From: an uncultured Ignavibacteriota bacterium
Lineage (GTDB): Bacteria > Bacteroidota > Ignavibacteria > UBA10030 > UBA8401
NCBI GenBank assembly: GCA_903861125.1
Contig: CAIOTF010000049.1
Location: forward strand, 1-64,000
Length of the DNA stretch: 64,000 bases
Direction of reading: 5' to 3'
Shown: positions 53,532 through 63,108 of the stretch, one piece after another
How positions within the stretch are numbered: the first letter of the stretch is position 1
Layout of the letters: every line of letters starts with the position of its first letter
Made by a program: the position numbers and the translations under genes
Notes under the pieces: model-generated
What the model saw: only the letters and a program-made list of their open reading frames with translations
What the model was told of the DNA's origin: nothing
Databases searched by the model: none

Positions 53532-54764
53532 TTAACGTTTTGAGGTGTTCTTGAGAATAGTGAAGTGCTTGATTTCCGAACGGAATACGGTATGCCCGAC
53601 ACCTTCTGTTTCGGAGATCATCTCAAAAAGAAAACGATCTTGATCGACCGGTTTTTTCGTGAATGCATTTATTCGGGAGATCAGATTTCTGTCTGATGCG
53701 GCTTTAATGGATTCCATTACCCCCACCTCGCTGAAACCGGTAAGGAAGACGACGAAATTATTTTTTGAACCCAGCAGTTTAAGAATGATGCTGTAATCCT
53801 TCTGATAGTTCCCCCCCTGCCAATTAAGATTCATGGTTTGAGAAGAGTCGTTTCGGGCACCGAGAATTGTCAACGAGTTTGGATTGAGATTGTACTTCAG
53901 ATTCGTTCTCGAAAATATTGTATCAAGTTTGGCCAGAGTCTTCAACGTACCAAGATAAATGATATTATTATTGTCGAAATCGTCCCATTTCAATTGCGAT
54001 GATAGTTTTACGGAAAACGGTTTTGATGAATTTCGAATGACATTGATGATCTCCGATACGCCTAACGCCGTAGCATCCCCCACATACGTAACATCTGCAA
54101 TTTGATACTTGCTATACTGCTGGGGCTGAATTGAAACTGCTGATCGCAGTTCTTTATCGCTGTTAATTTTTGGGTCTCTCAGGAATGTTCTTCCGGCGAC
54201 AATACTTTTTTCAGTCAGCACCAGAAAATCACCGAGGACGATCAACGTGGGATGCTCATTGTTCGCCAGGAACTCATTCCAAATCGGATTGACTGCAGCC
54301 GAATTTCCACCGGTGAAGGATGTTCCATTCCCCCAAAATTCGCGAAAGAGAATCACTCCGATAAGAAGCGCAATAACTGTTAATGACGCCGCCGGCACAT
54401 AGGTCCGGATTCGCTTCGGAATAAGATTCTTCGTCCCTTTTGTGTACTTGACGAGGTATTGTCCTTTAGGTATTTCCAGTCTATAGTCGAACTGATTTTC
54501 TGTTGTCAGGTAGTAATGTTCGAGTTTCTTCCGGAGGTTGCTGATGTAGGACCTGATCAATGGGTCGGCGGCCGGATCGAAACTTGAACTTTTTCCAAAA
54601 ACATCATGGGCTATTTCTGTTTCCTTCAGGGAAGTTACTTTTGATGATTTTTCGACGAGATATCGTAATAATTCCTGATAACGAACAGAGTCATGGAATT
54701 CGGGACTTTGCAGAATTTGAGCGAGGAGAGAATTTTTTTCTAATTCACCAGGTTGAGTCATCAT
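53532..54764 (-). CDS. Membrane-spanning winged-helix regulator, paralogue 2
   Basis: A 410-aa relative of the protein at 19350-20609 over its full length. The winged helix (about 10-110) has ILQSPEFHDSVRYQELLRYLVE, SSFDPAADPLIRSYISNLRKKLEHYY and IPKGQYLVKY. One membrane helix follows (about 125-145, VPAASLTVIALLIGVILF). The outer part repeats the landmarks NPIWNEFL, PTLIVLGDF and NNIIYLGTLKTL. The N-terminal half is more conserved between the two than the outer domain, as expected if they share DNA-reading mode but sense different ligands. It is divergent from the TonB receptor at 55011, matching the arrangement in locus 1. Confidence 0.85.
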   Translation of the reverse strand: MMTQPGELEKNSLLAQILQSPEFHDSVRYQELLRYLVEKSSKVTSLKETEIAHDVFGKSSSFDPAADPLIRSYISNLRKKLEHYYLTTENQFDYRLEIPKGQYLVKYTKGTKNLIPKRIRTYVPAASLTVIALLIGVILFREFWGNGTSFTGGNSAAVNPIWNEFLANNEHPTLIVLGDFLVLTEKSIVAGRTFLRDPKINSDKELRSAVSIQPQQYSKYQIADVTYVGDATALGVSEIINVIRNSSKPFSVKLSSQLKWDDFDNNNIIYLGTLKTLAKLDTIFSRTNLKYNLNPNSLTILGARNDSSQTMNLNWQGGNYQKDYSIILKLLGSKNNFVVFLTGFSEVGVMESIKAASDRNLISRINAFTKKPVDQDRFLFEMISETEGVGHTVFRSEIKHFTILKNTSKR

Positions 54765-54854
54765 TCATTTAGTGTTCGTGATGGAAATAGAAAGAATAGA
54801 TAAATATCAATAAATCAGAAGCTTTTCCGCAATTTACTTGTGAATTGCTTGATT

Positions 54855-54878
54855 TTCACTGCCTTTTACTTCACTGCC
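54855..54878 (+). promoter_or_regulatory. 9-bp direct repeat TTCACTGCC, candidate operator
   Basis: TTCACTGCC at 54855-54863 and again at 54870-54878, a 15-bp period, in the divergent gap between regulator 2 and the TonB receptor. Direct repeats of this kind suit a winged-helix dimer. The composite element of locus 1 is absent here. Confidence 0.4.
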
Positions 54879-55010
54879 ACTCATATTAGTCCTACATTAT
54901 TAACAAAAAAAAGCGAAGAAAGCAACACGAAGACCGTTGGGAAGCGAGGTTGATATTCACAATGTTCAGTCACTAAAATATTCATTCTTCAGCACAATGG
55001 AAAAATACAC

Positions 55011-57890
55011 ATGAAAACCACCATAAGATTCTTTCTGTTATTCTGCTTTTTCCTTCCTCTTACCAACACTTATTCCCAGTCAATGTTAACCGGTGTTATC
55101 ACCGATTCTTTATCTAAGGAATACCTGATCGGGGCAAATGTGTATTTGCCGGGGACGGCATTTGGAGGAGTTGCAGATATCAATGGAAAATTCAGGATCA
55201 TGAACATACCCGATGGTTCATACACCGTTCGGGTATCCTACATCGGTTATGCGACCAAGTTCATACCTGTTTCTTTCAGCAATAAGACCGATGTGAATCT
55301 GACCGTACTGCTGCAAAGCGAAGGTGTTGTCGGCGAAGAAGTGGTCATTACTGCCCAACGCAAAGGACAAGTTGCAGCGATCAACCAGCAGATCTCCTCG
55401 CAGGTTATGGTCAATGTTGTTTCTGCCGACAGGATCAAGGAACTGCCGGATGCGAATGCAGCGGAAGCCGTCGGCCGTTTGCCGGGTATTTCTCTTATCC
55501 GCAGCGCTGGTGAAGCAAGTAAAATTGTGATCCGGGGATTAGAACCAAAAATGAATGCTATCACTGTTAACGGGATAAAGATTCCATCAACTTCCACAAC
55601 GGACCGTTCTGTCGATCTCAGCATGGTCTCTTCTGAATCTCTGGAAGGGATAGAAGTGTTTAAAGCAACCACCCCCGATATGGATGCGGAAGCAGTCGGC
55701 GGCGTTGTGAACCTGAAAATTAAGAAGGCACCGGAAGAACAGAAAATGCAATTGAAATTGAGCCCGGGATATAATCAATTGGCAAATAGTTTTGGAGATT
55801 ATAAAGTAACGGGTGAATACAGCGACCGGTTTTTCGACAATGCAATCGGCATTGTTACAACCGGTAATTATGAAAGCGTGAACCGCGGTTCCGAAAGTTA
55901 CCGCGCATCGTTTTCCGTTGGAGGTCTGCGGGACACCGTCACGGGTATCGTTCCGATCAGCGGTGAGGATGTTACAGTTGCCAACTCAGTTGAAACACGA
56001 AAGCGGTTTGGAGCAAGCGTGACCCTTGATTATGCGTTCGAAGAAGGGGCCATTTGGCTGACAAATTTTTACAGTATGACAACCCGTGATCCTTTCAGCA
56101 TTACAAAACTGTATGATCCCAAAGCGGATAAATTAACATATACAGTGCGGGATTCCCGAACATCGCTGAACGGACTATCGAATGCGCTTAATGGAGAACT
56201 GAGACTTCTGGGAACAAACATGGATTGGTCACTTTCTTCCTATAAGATCGTCAACAATAATTCCTACGATTTTTCGATGACGTTGTGGCAGGTTTCGCCG
56301 TTTGATAACGCAAAATTATCTTCAAAGGATGTGTCAACATATATTGCCGCCTCAAAGGATAATGTTCCCGAGATGCTCTTACGGGATAACTATGACAGAC
56401 CGAATAAAATGGTCCAATCGGATTATGTCGGTCAATATAATCTGAAAGTTCCTTTCAATATTGGGGATTTGTTTGCAGCCTCGATAAAAGCAGGAGGAAA
56501 GTACTCCCAGTCAAACCGCGACAATAAATCGGACGGGCATGGACTTGGACAATATTATTTGGGGGGATCGTTTATTACGGTGGCACAGCAGTTTTATAAT
56601 CACCCGCTGATAAAAACCTCTAATGGAAATATTTCCGCTCTCAATTTTACGAGGCCGTTAAACAACAGCGCAAGCGTTGTGAACGACAAATATAAACTGT
56701 TCCCACTCTTTGACCGGGATGTGCAGAAGGATTGGGCTGAACAACAGCGCCCGTCATTCCAGTTCGATAGAAATTCGCTGTCGGAAAGCTACAATTTGAA
56801 GGAAGAAGTTTCTGCCGGCTATTTGATGACGGAATTAAAGCTTGGGAATGTTCTTACGGTAATTACCGGAGCGCGATATGAACATGATGATAACCGGTAC
56901 ACTTCGGTATGGACATCAGCCTACGAAGTGTACGGCAGATCAGGTATCATGAAGGATACAACGACAACGCGTGTCTATGAAAACTGGTTTCCCCATGTTC
57001 ATGCAAAAATTCTCATTGTCGATGGTTTCGATGTTCGTCTCTCCGCAAACAAAACATTATCACGTCCCGATTATTATTGGGTTTCACCATGGACTCGGCT
57101 CGATCCTTCCAATGCGACCATCAACCGGGGCAATCCGTTGTTGAGAGCGACAAGAGTAGGAAACTACAATGCATCGATGTATTTATACAGCAACGTTGCC
57201 GGGTTTTTCTCTTTGAGCGGCTATTACAAGGATCTGCGCGACATCTTCTACCGGAAACGGTCACAAGTATTTAAGGCGGAGGATATTATTGCCCTTGGAA
57301 TTCCCGGGAAAGAAGGCGGATATGCAATGACCTCATATGAAAATGCCGACCGCGCAGAAGTACGTGGGATCGAAGTGGAATGGCAGACGCAGTTAGCATT
57401 TTACTCATGGATGCCGGAATTGATGAAGGGATTTGTCTTCAATGTCAATTACTCGCGTATATGGTCGAAGACGTACTTCCCGTTTTACAAATTCAATGCG
57501 ACGCAAATCCCCGGTTCCCGGCCCCCCAAATATTCATACGACCTGACCGATTTCAAACGCGAAGGTCCGATGCCCGGTCAGTCCGACAAGATCATCAACC
57601 TGTCACTCGGCTATGATATCGGAAAATTATCAACAAGAGTTTCTTATTCCTATCAGGGACCCAGCATCAGTGCCGTTGGAGAAATTGCCGAAAGCGATAC
57701 ATGGAACAAGGAATTCCAACGCTGGGATTCAACGATAAAATATAAATTCTTTGATTGGATGAGCTTAAACATCAATCTCGTGAATATTACCAATCAGCCG
57801 GATCAGGCGTATTACGGTGCGGCCGATTTTCCGACCAGCGAATATTATTATGGCATGACGGGCAGTGCAAGTATCGATATTATTTTTTAG
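55011..57890 (+). CDS. TonB-dependent receptor, second copy, with carboxypeptidase-like N-terminal domain
   Basis: A 959-aa outer-membrane receptor. After the signal peptide (ending NTYSQ) comes a carboxypeptidase-regulatory-like domain (about 26-110, MLTGVITDSLSKEYLIGANV), then the plug (RIKELPDANAAEAVGRLPGISLIRSAGEASKIVIRGL; EAVGGVVNLKIKKAP) and a barrel with the usual C-terminal aromatic strand (TGSASIDIIF). The plug is closer to the Xanthomonas/Caulobacter type (TIGR01782-like) than to SusC, so it may import oligosaccharides without a SusD partner; none is encoded nearby. The beta-helix gene follows after 67 bp. Confidence 0.92.
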   Translation: MKTTIRFFLLFCFFLPLTNTYSQSMLTGVITDSLSKEYLIGANVYLPGTAFGGVADINGKFRIMNIPDGSYTVRVSYIGYATKFIPVSFSNKTDVNLTVLLQSEGVVGEEVVITAQRKGQVAAINQQISSQVMVNVVSADRIKELPDANAAEAVGRLPGISLIRSAGEASKIVIRGLEPKMNAITVNGIKIPSTSTTDRSVDLSMVSSESLEGIEVFKATTPDMDAEAVGGVVNLKIKKAPEEQKMQLKLSPGYNQLANSFGDYKVTGEYSDRFFDNAIGIVTTGNYESVNRGSESYRASFSVGGLRDTVTGIVPISGEDVTVANSVETRKRFGASVTLDYAFEEGAIWLTNFYSMTTRDPFSITKLYDPKADKLTYTVRDSRTSLNGLSNALNGELRLLGTNMDWSLSSYKIVNNNSYDFSMTLWQVSPFDNAKLSSKDVSTYIAASKDNVPEMLLRDNYDRPNKMVQSDYVGQYNLKVPFNIGDLFAASIKAGGKYSQSNRDNKSDGHGLGQYYLGGSFITVAQQFYNHPLIKTSNGNISALNFTRPLNNSASVVNDKYKLFPLFDRDVQKDWAEQQRPSFQFDRNSLSESYNLKEEVSAGYLMTELKLGNVLTVITGARYEHDDNRYTSVWTSAYEVYGRSGIMKDTTTTRVYENWFPHVHAKILIVDGFDVRLSANKTLSRPDYYWVSPWTRLDPSNATINRGNPLLRATRVGNYNASMYLYSNVAGFFSLSGYYKDLRDIFYRKRSQVFKAEDIIALGIPGKEGGYAMTSYENADRAEVRGIEVEWQTQLAFYSWMPELMKGFVFNVNYSRIWSKTYFPFYKFNATQIPGSRPPKYSYDLTDFKREGPMPGQSDKIINLSLGYDIGKLSTRVSYSYQGPSISAVGEIAESDTWNKEFQRWDSTIKYKFFDWMSLNINLVNITNQPDQAYYGAADFPTSEYYYGMTGSASIDIIF

Positions 57891-57957
57891 AGAGAACATC
57901 GTTTCGCAGCAGTACTATTATTAACAGTTTTATCAATCAACAAAAGGAGCAGTTCGC

Positions 57958-59535
57958 ATGAAAAAAACTATTTACGCAATAGTGTTAATAGCGGTCCTGG
58001 TCGGTTTGGCACAAAGTCAAAGGCTGATAACAATCACCCCGGGCAAGGATGCAATCTATACAGCAATCAAGGCTGATTCGGTAGCACGAACAGCCGCTCT
58101 TCCAACACAGACAATATATATCCTGAAACGCGGAGGGGTTTATCCTTGCGTGTCACTGATCGAAAACACAAACTATTTCTTGTATATCAAAGCGGAAAGC
58201 GGCACCGGATATAAACCACTATTGATACCGGAACCAACGACCGGTACAACCTATACGTATAATATCAATTTCCGATCGAGCGGCAAACTTGAGGGGCTAA
58301 CCCTTGACGCATCACGACCGACCGGCGGCGTGAACAACCGTTATATCAATATTTATAATGGTGCCAGCGTCTGGGTGAAAGACTGCGAAGTGATGCACGA
58401 TCGCGGAAGTGCGTTTGCTCTGCAAAGCGATAGCTGCAGTATCTACATTGATGATTGCTTTATCCACAGCATTGGTCATCCAAAGACTCTGGGCGGAAAC
58501 GGGAGAGTTGTTGACATCAGACCGACAAATATTCAGGACTCCATCATTGTGCGCAATACCACGTTCTTTAATCTTACTGACCGTATTCTCAGAAATATCG
58601 GCACCACGGTCAACTATATTAAGTTCGATCATTGCACCGGTTTGACGACAGAAGGATATCACGGCGGATTGCAGGCAGGGAAAACCAAAGAACTTGTGAT
58701 CACTAATAATATTTTCATGAACACCATCGCGCTTGGTTCATTTAAGAAACGGACTTCTGTTGCCGCAACAACGCATGAACAGACGCAGCCCGAAAAGAAC
58801 CTGATGTATGTTCTGACGCTCGATACAGTTTTTACAGGATCGAAGATCACAGTGAGAAACAACAATATCTATTGGGAACAGAAATACAAAGATCTTTTTC
58901 TTAAATGGAAAGACTCCACCGATGTTCCCGGTATTATTACCTCGACCATTAATAAGCAGCTGACCGATTCGACAAAAGCATATTTTGTGGAACCGCTTAC
59001 GTTCAAAGCTCCTCCTGCATCGATCGATAAATTTATCGATTCAGCGTTGATGGCTCCGAACGCGTTGGTGCTGCCCGAAAATTGGTCGTTCCTGTATCAG
59101 GATTCCATTGCCAATGGATTCGACAATCCAGTCAATGCATCGTACGGCACTACGGCTCTATCATATACCAAAGCAGACGGCAGTTTCCCGGTGGGCGATT
59201 TGAACTGGTATCCGGCACGCAAAGCCGCATGGTTGTTAACAAGCGTAAAAGAGCAGGAAGCAGGAATTCCGGAAGCATTCTCGTTGTCACAGAATTATCC
59301 GAATCCGTTCAACCCCAGCACGAGCATTTCGTTCAGCATGACCAGAACGGGATTTGTCTCATTGACGGTGTATGATATTCTTGGCCGTGAAGTTGCTTCA
59401 ATATTGAATGAGTTAAAAGAAGCCGGAACATATCAGGTATCATGGAACGCAGCAGGAATGGGCAGCGGTGTATATTTCTATAAGATGCAATCCGGATCGT
59501 TTGCCGAAATGAAAAAAATGATCCTTCTTAAATAG
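57958..59535 (+). CDS. Secreted parallel beta-helix protein (PL6/DUF5123-like) with T9SS tail
   Basis: A 525-aa exported protein with AAAGGAG before the start and a signal peptide (about 1-20). The body is a right-handed beta-helix like that of chondroitinase B/alginate lyase-type (PL6) and DUF4957/DUF5123 proteins: GKLEGLTLDAS, VWVKDCEVMHD, CSIYIDDCFIHSI, SIIVRNTTFFNLTDR, YIKFDHCTGLTTEGYHGG. A T9SS sorting domain starts near 440 ([14 protein letters not shown]). A lyase acting on a uronate polymer would match the neighbouring sulfatase and the hexuronate genes, but no active-site set can be assigned with confidence. Confidence 0.82.
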   Translation: MKKTIYAIVLIAVLVGLAQSQRLITITPGKDAIYTAIKADSVARTAALPTQTIYILKRGGVYPCVSLIENTNYFLYIKAESGTGYKPLLIPEPTTGTTYTYNINFRSSGKLEGLTLDASRPTGGVNNRYINIYNGASVWVKDCEVMHDRGSAFALQSDSCSIYIDDCFIHSIGHPKTLGGNGRVVDIRPTNIQDSIIVRNTTFFNLTDRILRNIGTTVNYIKFDHCTGLTTEGYHGGLQAGKTKELVITNNIFMNTIALGSFKKRTSVAATTHEQTQPEKNLMYVLTLDTVFTGSKITVRNNNIYWEQKYKDLFLKWKDSTDVPGIITSTINKQLTDSTKAYFVEPLTFKAPPASIDKFIDSALMAPNALVLPENWSFLYQDSIANGFDNPVNASYGTTALSYTKADGSFPVGDLNWYPARKAAWLLTSVKEQEAGIPEAFSLSQNYPNPFNPSTSISFSMTRTGFVSLTVYDILGREVASILNELKEAGTYQVSWNAAGMGSGVYFYKMQSGSFAEMKKMILLK

Positions 59536-59565
59536 AAGTACTGTTTGGCAAAAAGTCATGAACAC

Positions 59566-59601
59566 AATTCGACCCCGCTTGATCGGGGTCGAATTTTTTT
59601 C
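59566..59601 (+). terminator. Strong Rho-independent terminator after the beta-helix gene
   Basis: AATTCGACCCCG (59566-59577) pairs perfectly with CGGGGTCGAATT (59584-59595), a 12-bp stem with a 6-nt loop, directly followed by a T-run. It lies between the beta-helix and sulfatase genes, so the sulfatase needs readthrough or its own promoter. Confidence 0.9.
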
Positions 59602-59648
59602 TCCCGAACATACAGAACAAAATTGTCTTTTGAAGAAAGAGGAACAGC

Positions 59649-61187
59649 ATGAACAACACCCGCCGAGATTTTTTATCACAATCAGCAATACTGGGGATCG
59701 GAAGCATTTTTGCGCTTTCACCCCTGGAAAAAATATTTGCAGAAAATGCAGCAGCCTTCGGTGCCATTGCTGCGAGAAAAAAGAATGTCTTATTTATTGC
59801 GGTCGATGATCTTCGGCCGGAACTCGGCTGTTATGGTCACCCCATGATCAAGTCTCCCAATATTGATGCTCTTGCCGCCTCCGGCGTGTTGTTTGAACGG
59901 ACGTACTGCCAGCAAGCGGTCTGCGGACCGACTCGCGCAAGTTTACTTACCGGTAAACGGCCCGATACTACCAAGATCTATGATTTGAAGACGCACATCC
60001 GGACGACAATGCCCGATGTTGTCACTCTTCAGCAGCATTTTAAGAACAACGGCTATTTTTCGGTTGGTATCGGAAAACTATTTCATGTCGGATTGGAAGA
60101 CGAGGCATCGTACAGCATTCCGCATACGAATGGAAAAGGTGCAAATTACGTTCTCGAATCCAATTTGAAGCTGTTAAAAGAAGGTGGAAAGCAAACAGAT
60201 GACAGCGGCAACAATGCGGAATCAACCGGTGCAAAACGGATGCGCGCTCATCCAACCGAATGCGCCGACGTACCGGATGAAGCATACCTGGATGGAAACC
60301 TTACCGCATTAGCAATTGAGTCAATAAACAAATTAGCTCCGAAGGCAAAAGTTGCATCGGAAAAAGATCGTCAGCCATTCTTCCTCGGCGTAGGTTTCCG
60401 GAAACCTCATTTACCGTTCTGCGCACCGAAAAAATACTGGGATCTGTATGACCGCACAAAGATTCCGATGCCGTATCCCAACAGGCCGAAAAATGCACCG
60501 GAAATCGCATTCTCCAATTGGGGTGAGCTCCGGTCCTATTCTGATATTCCGGATGTCGGTCCAGTAGATGAAGCCATGACAAAAGAATTGATCCACGGAT
60601 ATTATGCGTGCGTCAGTTACACCGATGCCCAAGTGGGGAAATTAATGAAAGAACTCGACCGTCTCGACCTGAGAAAAGACACCATCGTTATTATTTGGGG
60701 CGATCACGGCTGGAAATTGGGAGAATATTCTGATTGGTGTAAGCACACGAATTTCGAGCTGGATACGCATGTTCCAATGATTATTTCCGATCCCGATTAT
60801 CCGAAAGGGAAGCGGGTGAATGCTTTGACGGAGTTTGTTGACATCTATCCGACGCTGTCCGAACTGTGCGGACTTCCCGTCGCAAAAGATCTTGAAGGAA
60901 CAAGCGTTGTTCCGTTGATGAACGATCCGAAGAAACCATGGAAGAAAGCGGCGTTCAGCCAGTACCCGCGCGGCAAAAAGATTATGGGATATTCCATTCG
61001 AACGGATCAGTACCGGTATACTGAATGGATCGATGTGAAAACAAGAGAAGTGGGTGATAAAGAACTGTACGATCTGACGAACGATCCGTTATGCAAAGAA
61101 AGCATCGTGTTTAAACCGGAGAACAAAGAGCTGGTAGAAAAATTACATAATCAGCTGCTGGCCGGTTGGCAGAAGGCCAAACCGTGA
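59649..61187 (+). CDS. Sulfatase, iduronate-2-sulfatase-like (S1 family)
   Basis: A 512-aa arylsulfatase-superfamily enzyme that hydrolyses sulfate esters. The formylglycine site is C92-G-P-T-R96 (C-x-P-x-R) in VCGPTRASLLTGKRP, with metal aspartates D53-D54 in AVDDLRPELG. Further sulfatase motifs are GYFSVGIGKLFH, WGDHGWKLGEYSDWCKHTNFE and the FVDIYPTLSEL segment. The opening NNTRRDFLSQSAILGIGS is a Tat-type signal peptide, typical for formylglycine sulfatases in this group. Iduronate-2-sulfatase-like sequence fits a sulfated uronate-containing glycan, though substrate assignments in this family are loose. It needs an anaerobic or aerobic formylglycine-generating enzyme from elsewhere. Confidence 0.93.
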   Translation: MNNTRRDFLSQSAILGIGSIFALSPLEKIFAENAAAFGAIAARKKNVLFIAVDDLRPELGCYGHPMIKSPNIDALAASGVLFERTYCQQAVCGPTRASLLTGKRPDTTKIYDLKTHIRTTMPDVVTLQQHFKNNGYFSVGIGKLFHVGLEDEASYSIPHTNGKGANYVLESNLKLLKEGGKQTDDSGNNAESTGAKRMRAHPTECADVPDEAYLDGNLTALAIESINKLAPKAKVASEKDRQPFFLGVGFRKPHLPFCAPKKYWDLYDRTKIPMPYPNRPKNAPEIAFSNWGELRSYSDIPDVGPVDEAMTKELIHGYYACVSYTDAQVGKLMKELDRLDLRKDTIVIIWGDHGWKLGEYSDWCKHTNFELDTHVPMIISDPDYPKGKRVNALTEFVDIYPTLSELCGLPVAKDLEGTSVVPLMNDPKKPWKKAAFSQYPRGKKIMGYSIRTDQYRYTEWIDVKTREVGDKELYDLTNDPLCKESIVFKPENKELVEKLHNQLLAGWQKAKP

Positions 61188-61224
61188 TGGATGCGGCAAT
61201 AGCCGTAAAATCACAAAAGAATTA

Positions 61225-61261
61225 TTCACATACTGTTCGTCTTAAACGAACGGTATGTGAA
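61225..61261. repeat. 16-bp inverted repeat after the sulfatase
   Basis: TTCACATACTGTTCGT (61225-61240) and ACGAACGGTATGTGAA (61246-61261) pair over 16 positions with one G-T wobble and a 5-nt loop. There is no T-run, so it may be a Rho-assisted end, an mRNA-stabilising hairpin, or an operator for the next gene. Confidence 0.7.
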
Positions 61262-61365
61262 AACTAAAGAATAAACGGAGACGCAGTTTGCCATAGGTTC
61301 ATCGATATTGAAACATTCAATTCACAATTCAAAACATTCAATTTCAATTACAGAGGGGTTCATAT

Positions 61366-62961
61366 ATGAAACAAACATTACGGCTTTGTATCCTTGTTGC
61401 TCTAGTTATGGTGATGGCAACGGTAACAAATGCTCAGATCACATCGGCAGCATCGGGTAATTGGAGCGTAGGTGCTACGTGGGTTGGCGGTGCTGTACCA
61501 TCGGCGTCCAGTAATGTTGTGATTGCTGCAGGCCATGCTGTAACGATAGACCCGGCAACGGCGGCATGTAATAACTTAACAGTGAATGCAGGCGGCATTT
61601 TAAAATTCAGGAATGACGGAACAGCTGCCGGTATTACTGTTAATGGAAATCTCCTCGTAAATGGTAATGCAACTGCCGGGGGCGCCTATGGAAAGTTCAT
61701 CGTCGATTCACTGGCCGCACCGACCGCATTTACGGCGCATACACTGACATTGAATGGAAATCTTAATACAAGCGCAGGAGTTGATTCGTCCGGTTGCATC
61801 GTGTTCAGAATGGGATCGACCTATTCAACCACCACACCGGCTCTCAATACATCCCAGTGGTGTAATGTGACATTTGCCGGAACAGCCAATAGTGTTATTA
61901 CCCTTCAAAAAACTATTTATACTCCCTCTTTTGAATTATTCAATGGAACAACGATCAACAAAACAGGCGGAGCAAAAGTCATACTTTCCAACGGTAATTT
62001 GTTCCAGAATACCAATAGTACAATCGGTTCTGCGTATTTAATATTCGTTTCCGGAATGGTGGAGACAGGAACGAACAATATTTGGGTTGTGCTGGTTACG
62101 GCTGCTGCCGGACTAAACACTGCTACAACCACAATGTATGTGAACGGAAACCTGGGAAGAGGAATTACATCTACCGGTGGAAACCGTCATTTCGGTGTTG
62201 GTGATGCAAACGGATATCGGCCGATACAGATCTACCCTGTTGCAACAACGTATGTCAATCAACAGTATCTGGTTGTTCGCGCAGTTTCCGGAAATGCGAA
62301 TTCGGGTTCCAGTTCATTTACTGGTACCATTGATAAAGTATCGGCAGTTCGGTATTACAAAGTAACGTATTACCAGGGACAAAGTACAACACCTTCATTT
62401 TCGTATTCATACTGCTACATGTATTACGGTACTGATGATGGAGTTGCTCCCGGCAACACCAACTTGAGGGTTGCATATTCTGCTGATAATAGAGCAACAT
62501 GGAATGGAATGTTAAATACATCTCATACAACTTCTCTCACAACGCCGCCGACGGAAATAAGGGCAACCGCACTTGCCAGCGGTAACCCCGTGCTTACCGA
62601 CGGCCAATCGATGTACATAGCATTAGCACGCGCAACCGGTACAACGGAGAACACTCTTGGAACCGGAACTTTCGTTGATGATGCCGAAGGAGTTCCAACC
62701 TTCTGTGAACTTTCTCAGAATTATCCCAATCCGTTCAATCCAACTACGACCATCCGATATTCATTGCCGATGAGCAGTTACGTTACGCTGAGCGTATTTG
62801 ATGTTCTCGGAAAAGAAGTTGCAACGTTGGTGAATGGAAATAGTGAAGCCGGTGTTCATTCGGTGCAGTTCAATGGGGCGGATCTTTCTAGCGGGATCTA
62901 TTTCTATACGCTACGCGCAGGAAACGTTGTTCAACATAAAAAAATGCTGATGCTGAAATAA
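61366..62961 (+). CDS. T9SS-exported surface protein with G8-like N-terminus (copy 1)
   Basis: A 531-aa exported protein with GAGGGG before the start and a signal peptide (about 1-24, ending VTNAQ). The mature N-terminus [22 protein letters not shown] leads into a G8/beta-solenoid-like region ([29 protein letters not shown]), then beta-rich sequence and a T9SS sorting domain from about 453 ([17 protein letters not shown]). No catalytic motif is seen. It is paralogous at its N-terminus to the next gene. Probably a cell-surface adhesive or carbohydrate-binding protein. Confidence 0.82.
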   Translation: MKQTLRLCILVALVMVMATVTNAQITSAASGNWSVGATWVGGAVPSASSNVVIAAGHAVTIDPATAACNNLTVNAGGILKFRNDGTAAGITVNGNLLVNGNATAGGAYGKFIVDSLAAPTAFTAHTLTLNGNLNTSAGVDSSGCIVFRMGSTYSTTTPALNTSQWCNVTFAGTANSVITLQKTIYTPSFELFNGTTINKTGGAKVILSNGNLFQNTNSTIGSAYLIFVSGMVETGTNNIWVVLVTAAAGLNTATTTMYVNGNLGRGITSTGGNRHFGVGDANGYRPIQIYPVATTYVNQQYLVVRAVSGNANSGSSSFTGTIDKVSAVRYYKVTYYQGQSTTPSFSYSYCYMYYGTDDGVAPGNTNLRVAYSADNRATWNGMLNTSHTTSLTTPPTEIRATALASGNPVLTDGQSMYIALARATGTTENTLGTGTFVDDAEGVPTFCELSQNYPNPFNPTTTIRYSLPMSSYVTLSVFDVLGKEVATLVNGNSEAGVHSVQFNGADLSSGIYFYTLRAGNVVQHKKMLMLK

Positions 62962-62980
62962 CAAAAACCCCTATCAAAAA

Positions 62981-63044
62981 GTTGTTCAGTCTGAACAACA
63001 GCAAAAGTAACTTAGCCGTGCAGCGGTTTGCTGCTGCTGCACGG
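62981..63044. promoter_or_regulatory. 19-bp palindrome and neighbouring hairpin before the last gene
   Basis: GTTGTTCAG-T-CTGAACAAC (62981-62999) is a perfect palindrome with 9-bp arms around one base. At 63016-63044 CCGTGCAGC pairs with GCTGCACGG around an 11-nt loop, without a T-run. The first looks like an operator; the second like a terminator stem or leader structure. Confidence 0.55.
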
Positions 63045-63108
63045 TTCAGCGAAACGAAAGATCCGCAGATCGATAAAAATCCCTTAATCATTTACTAGAG
63101 GAGGTCCT

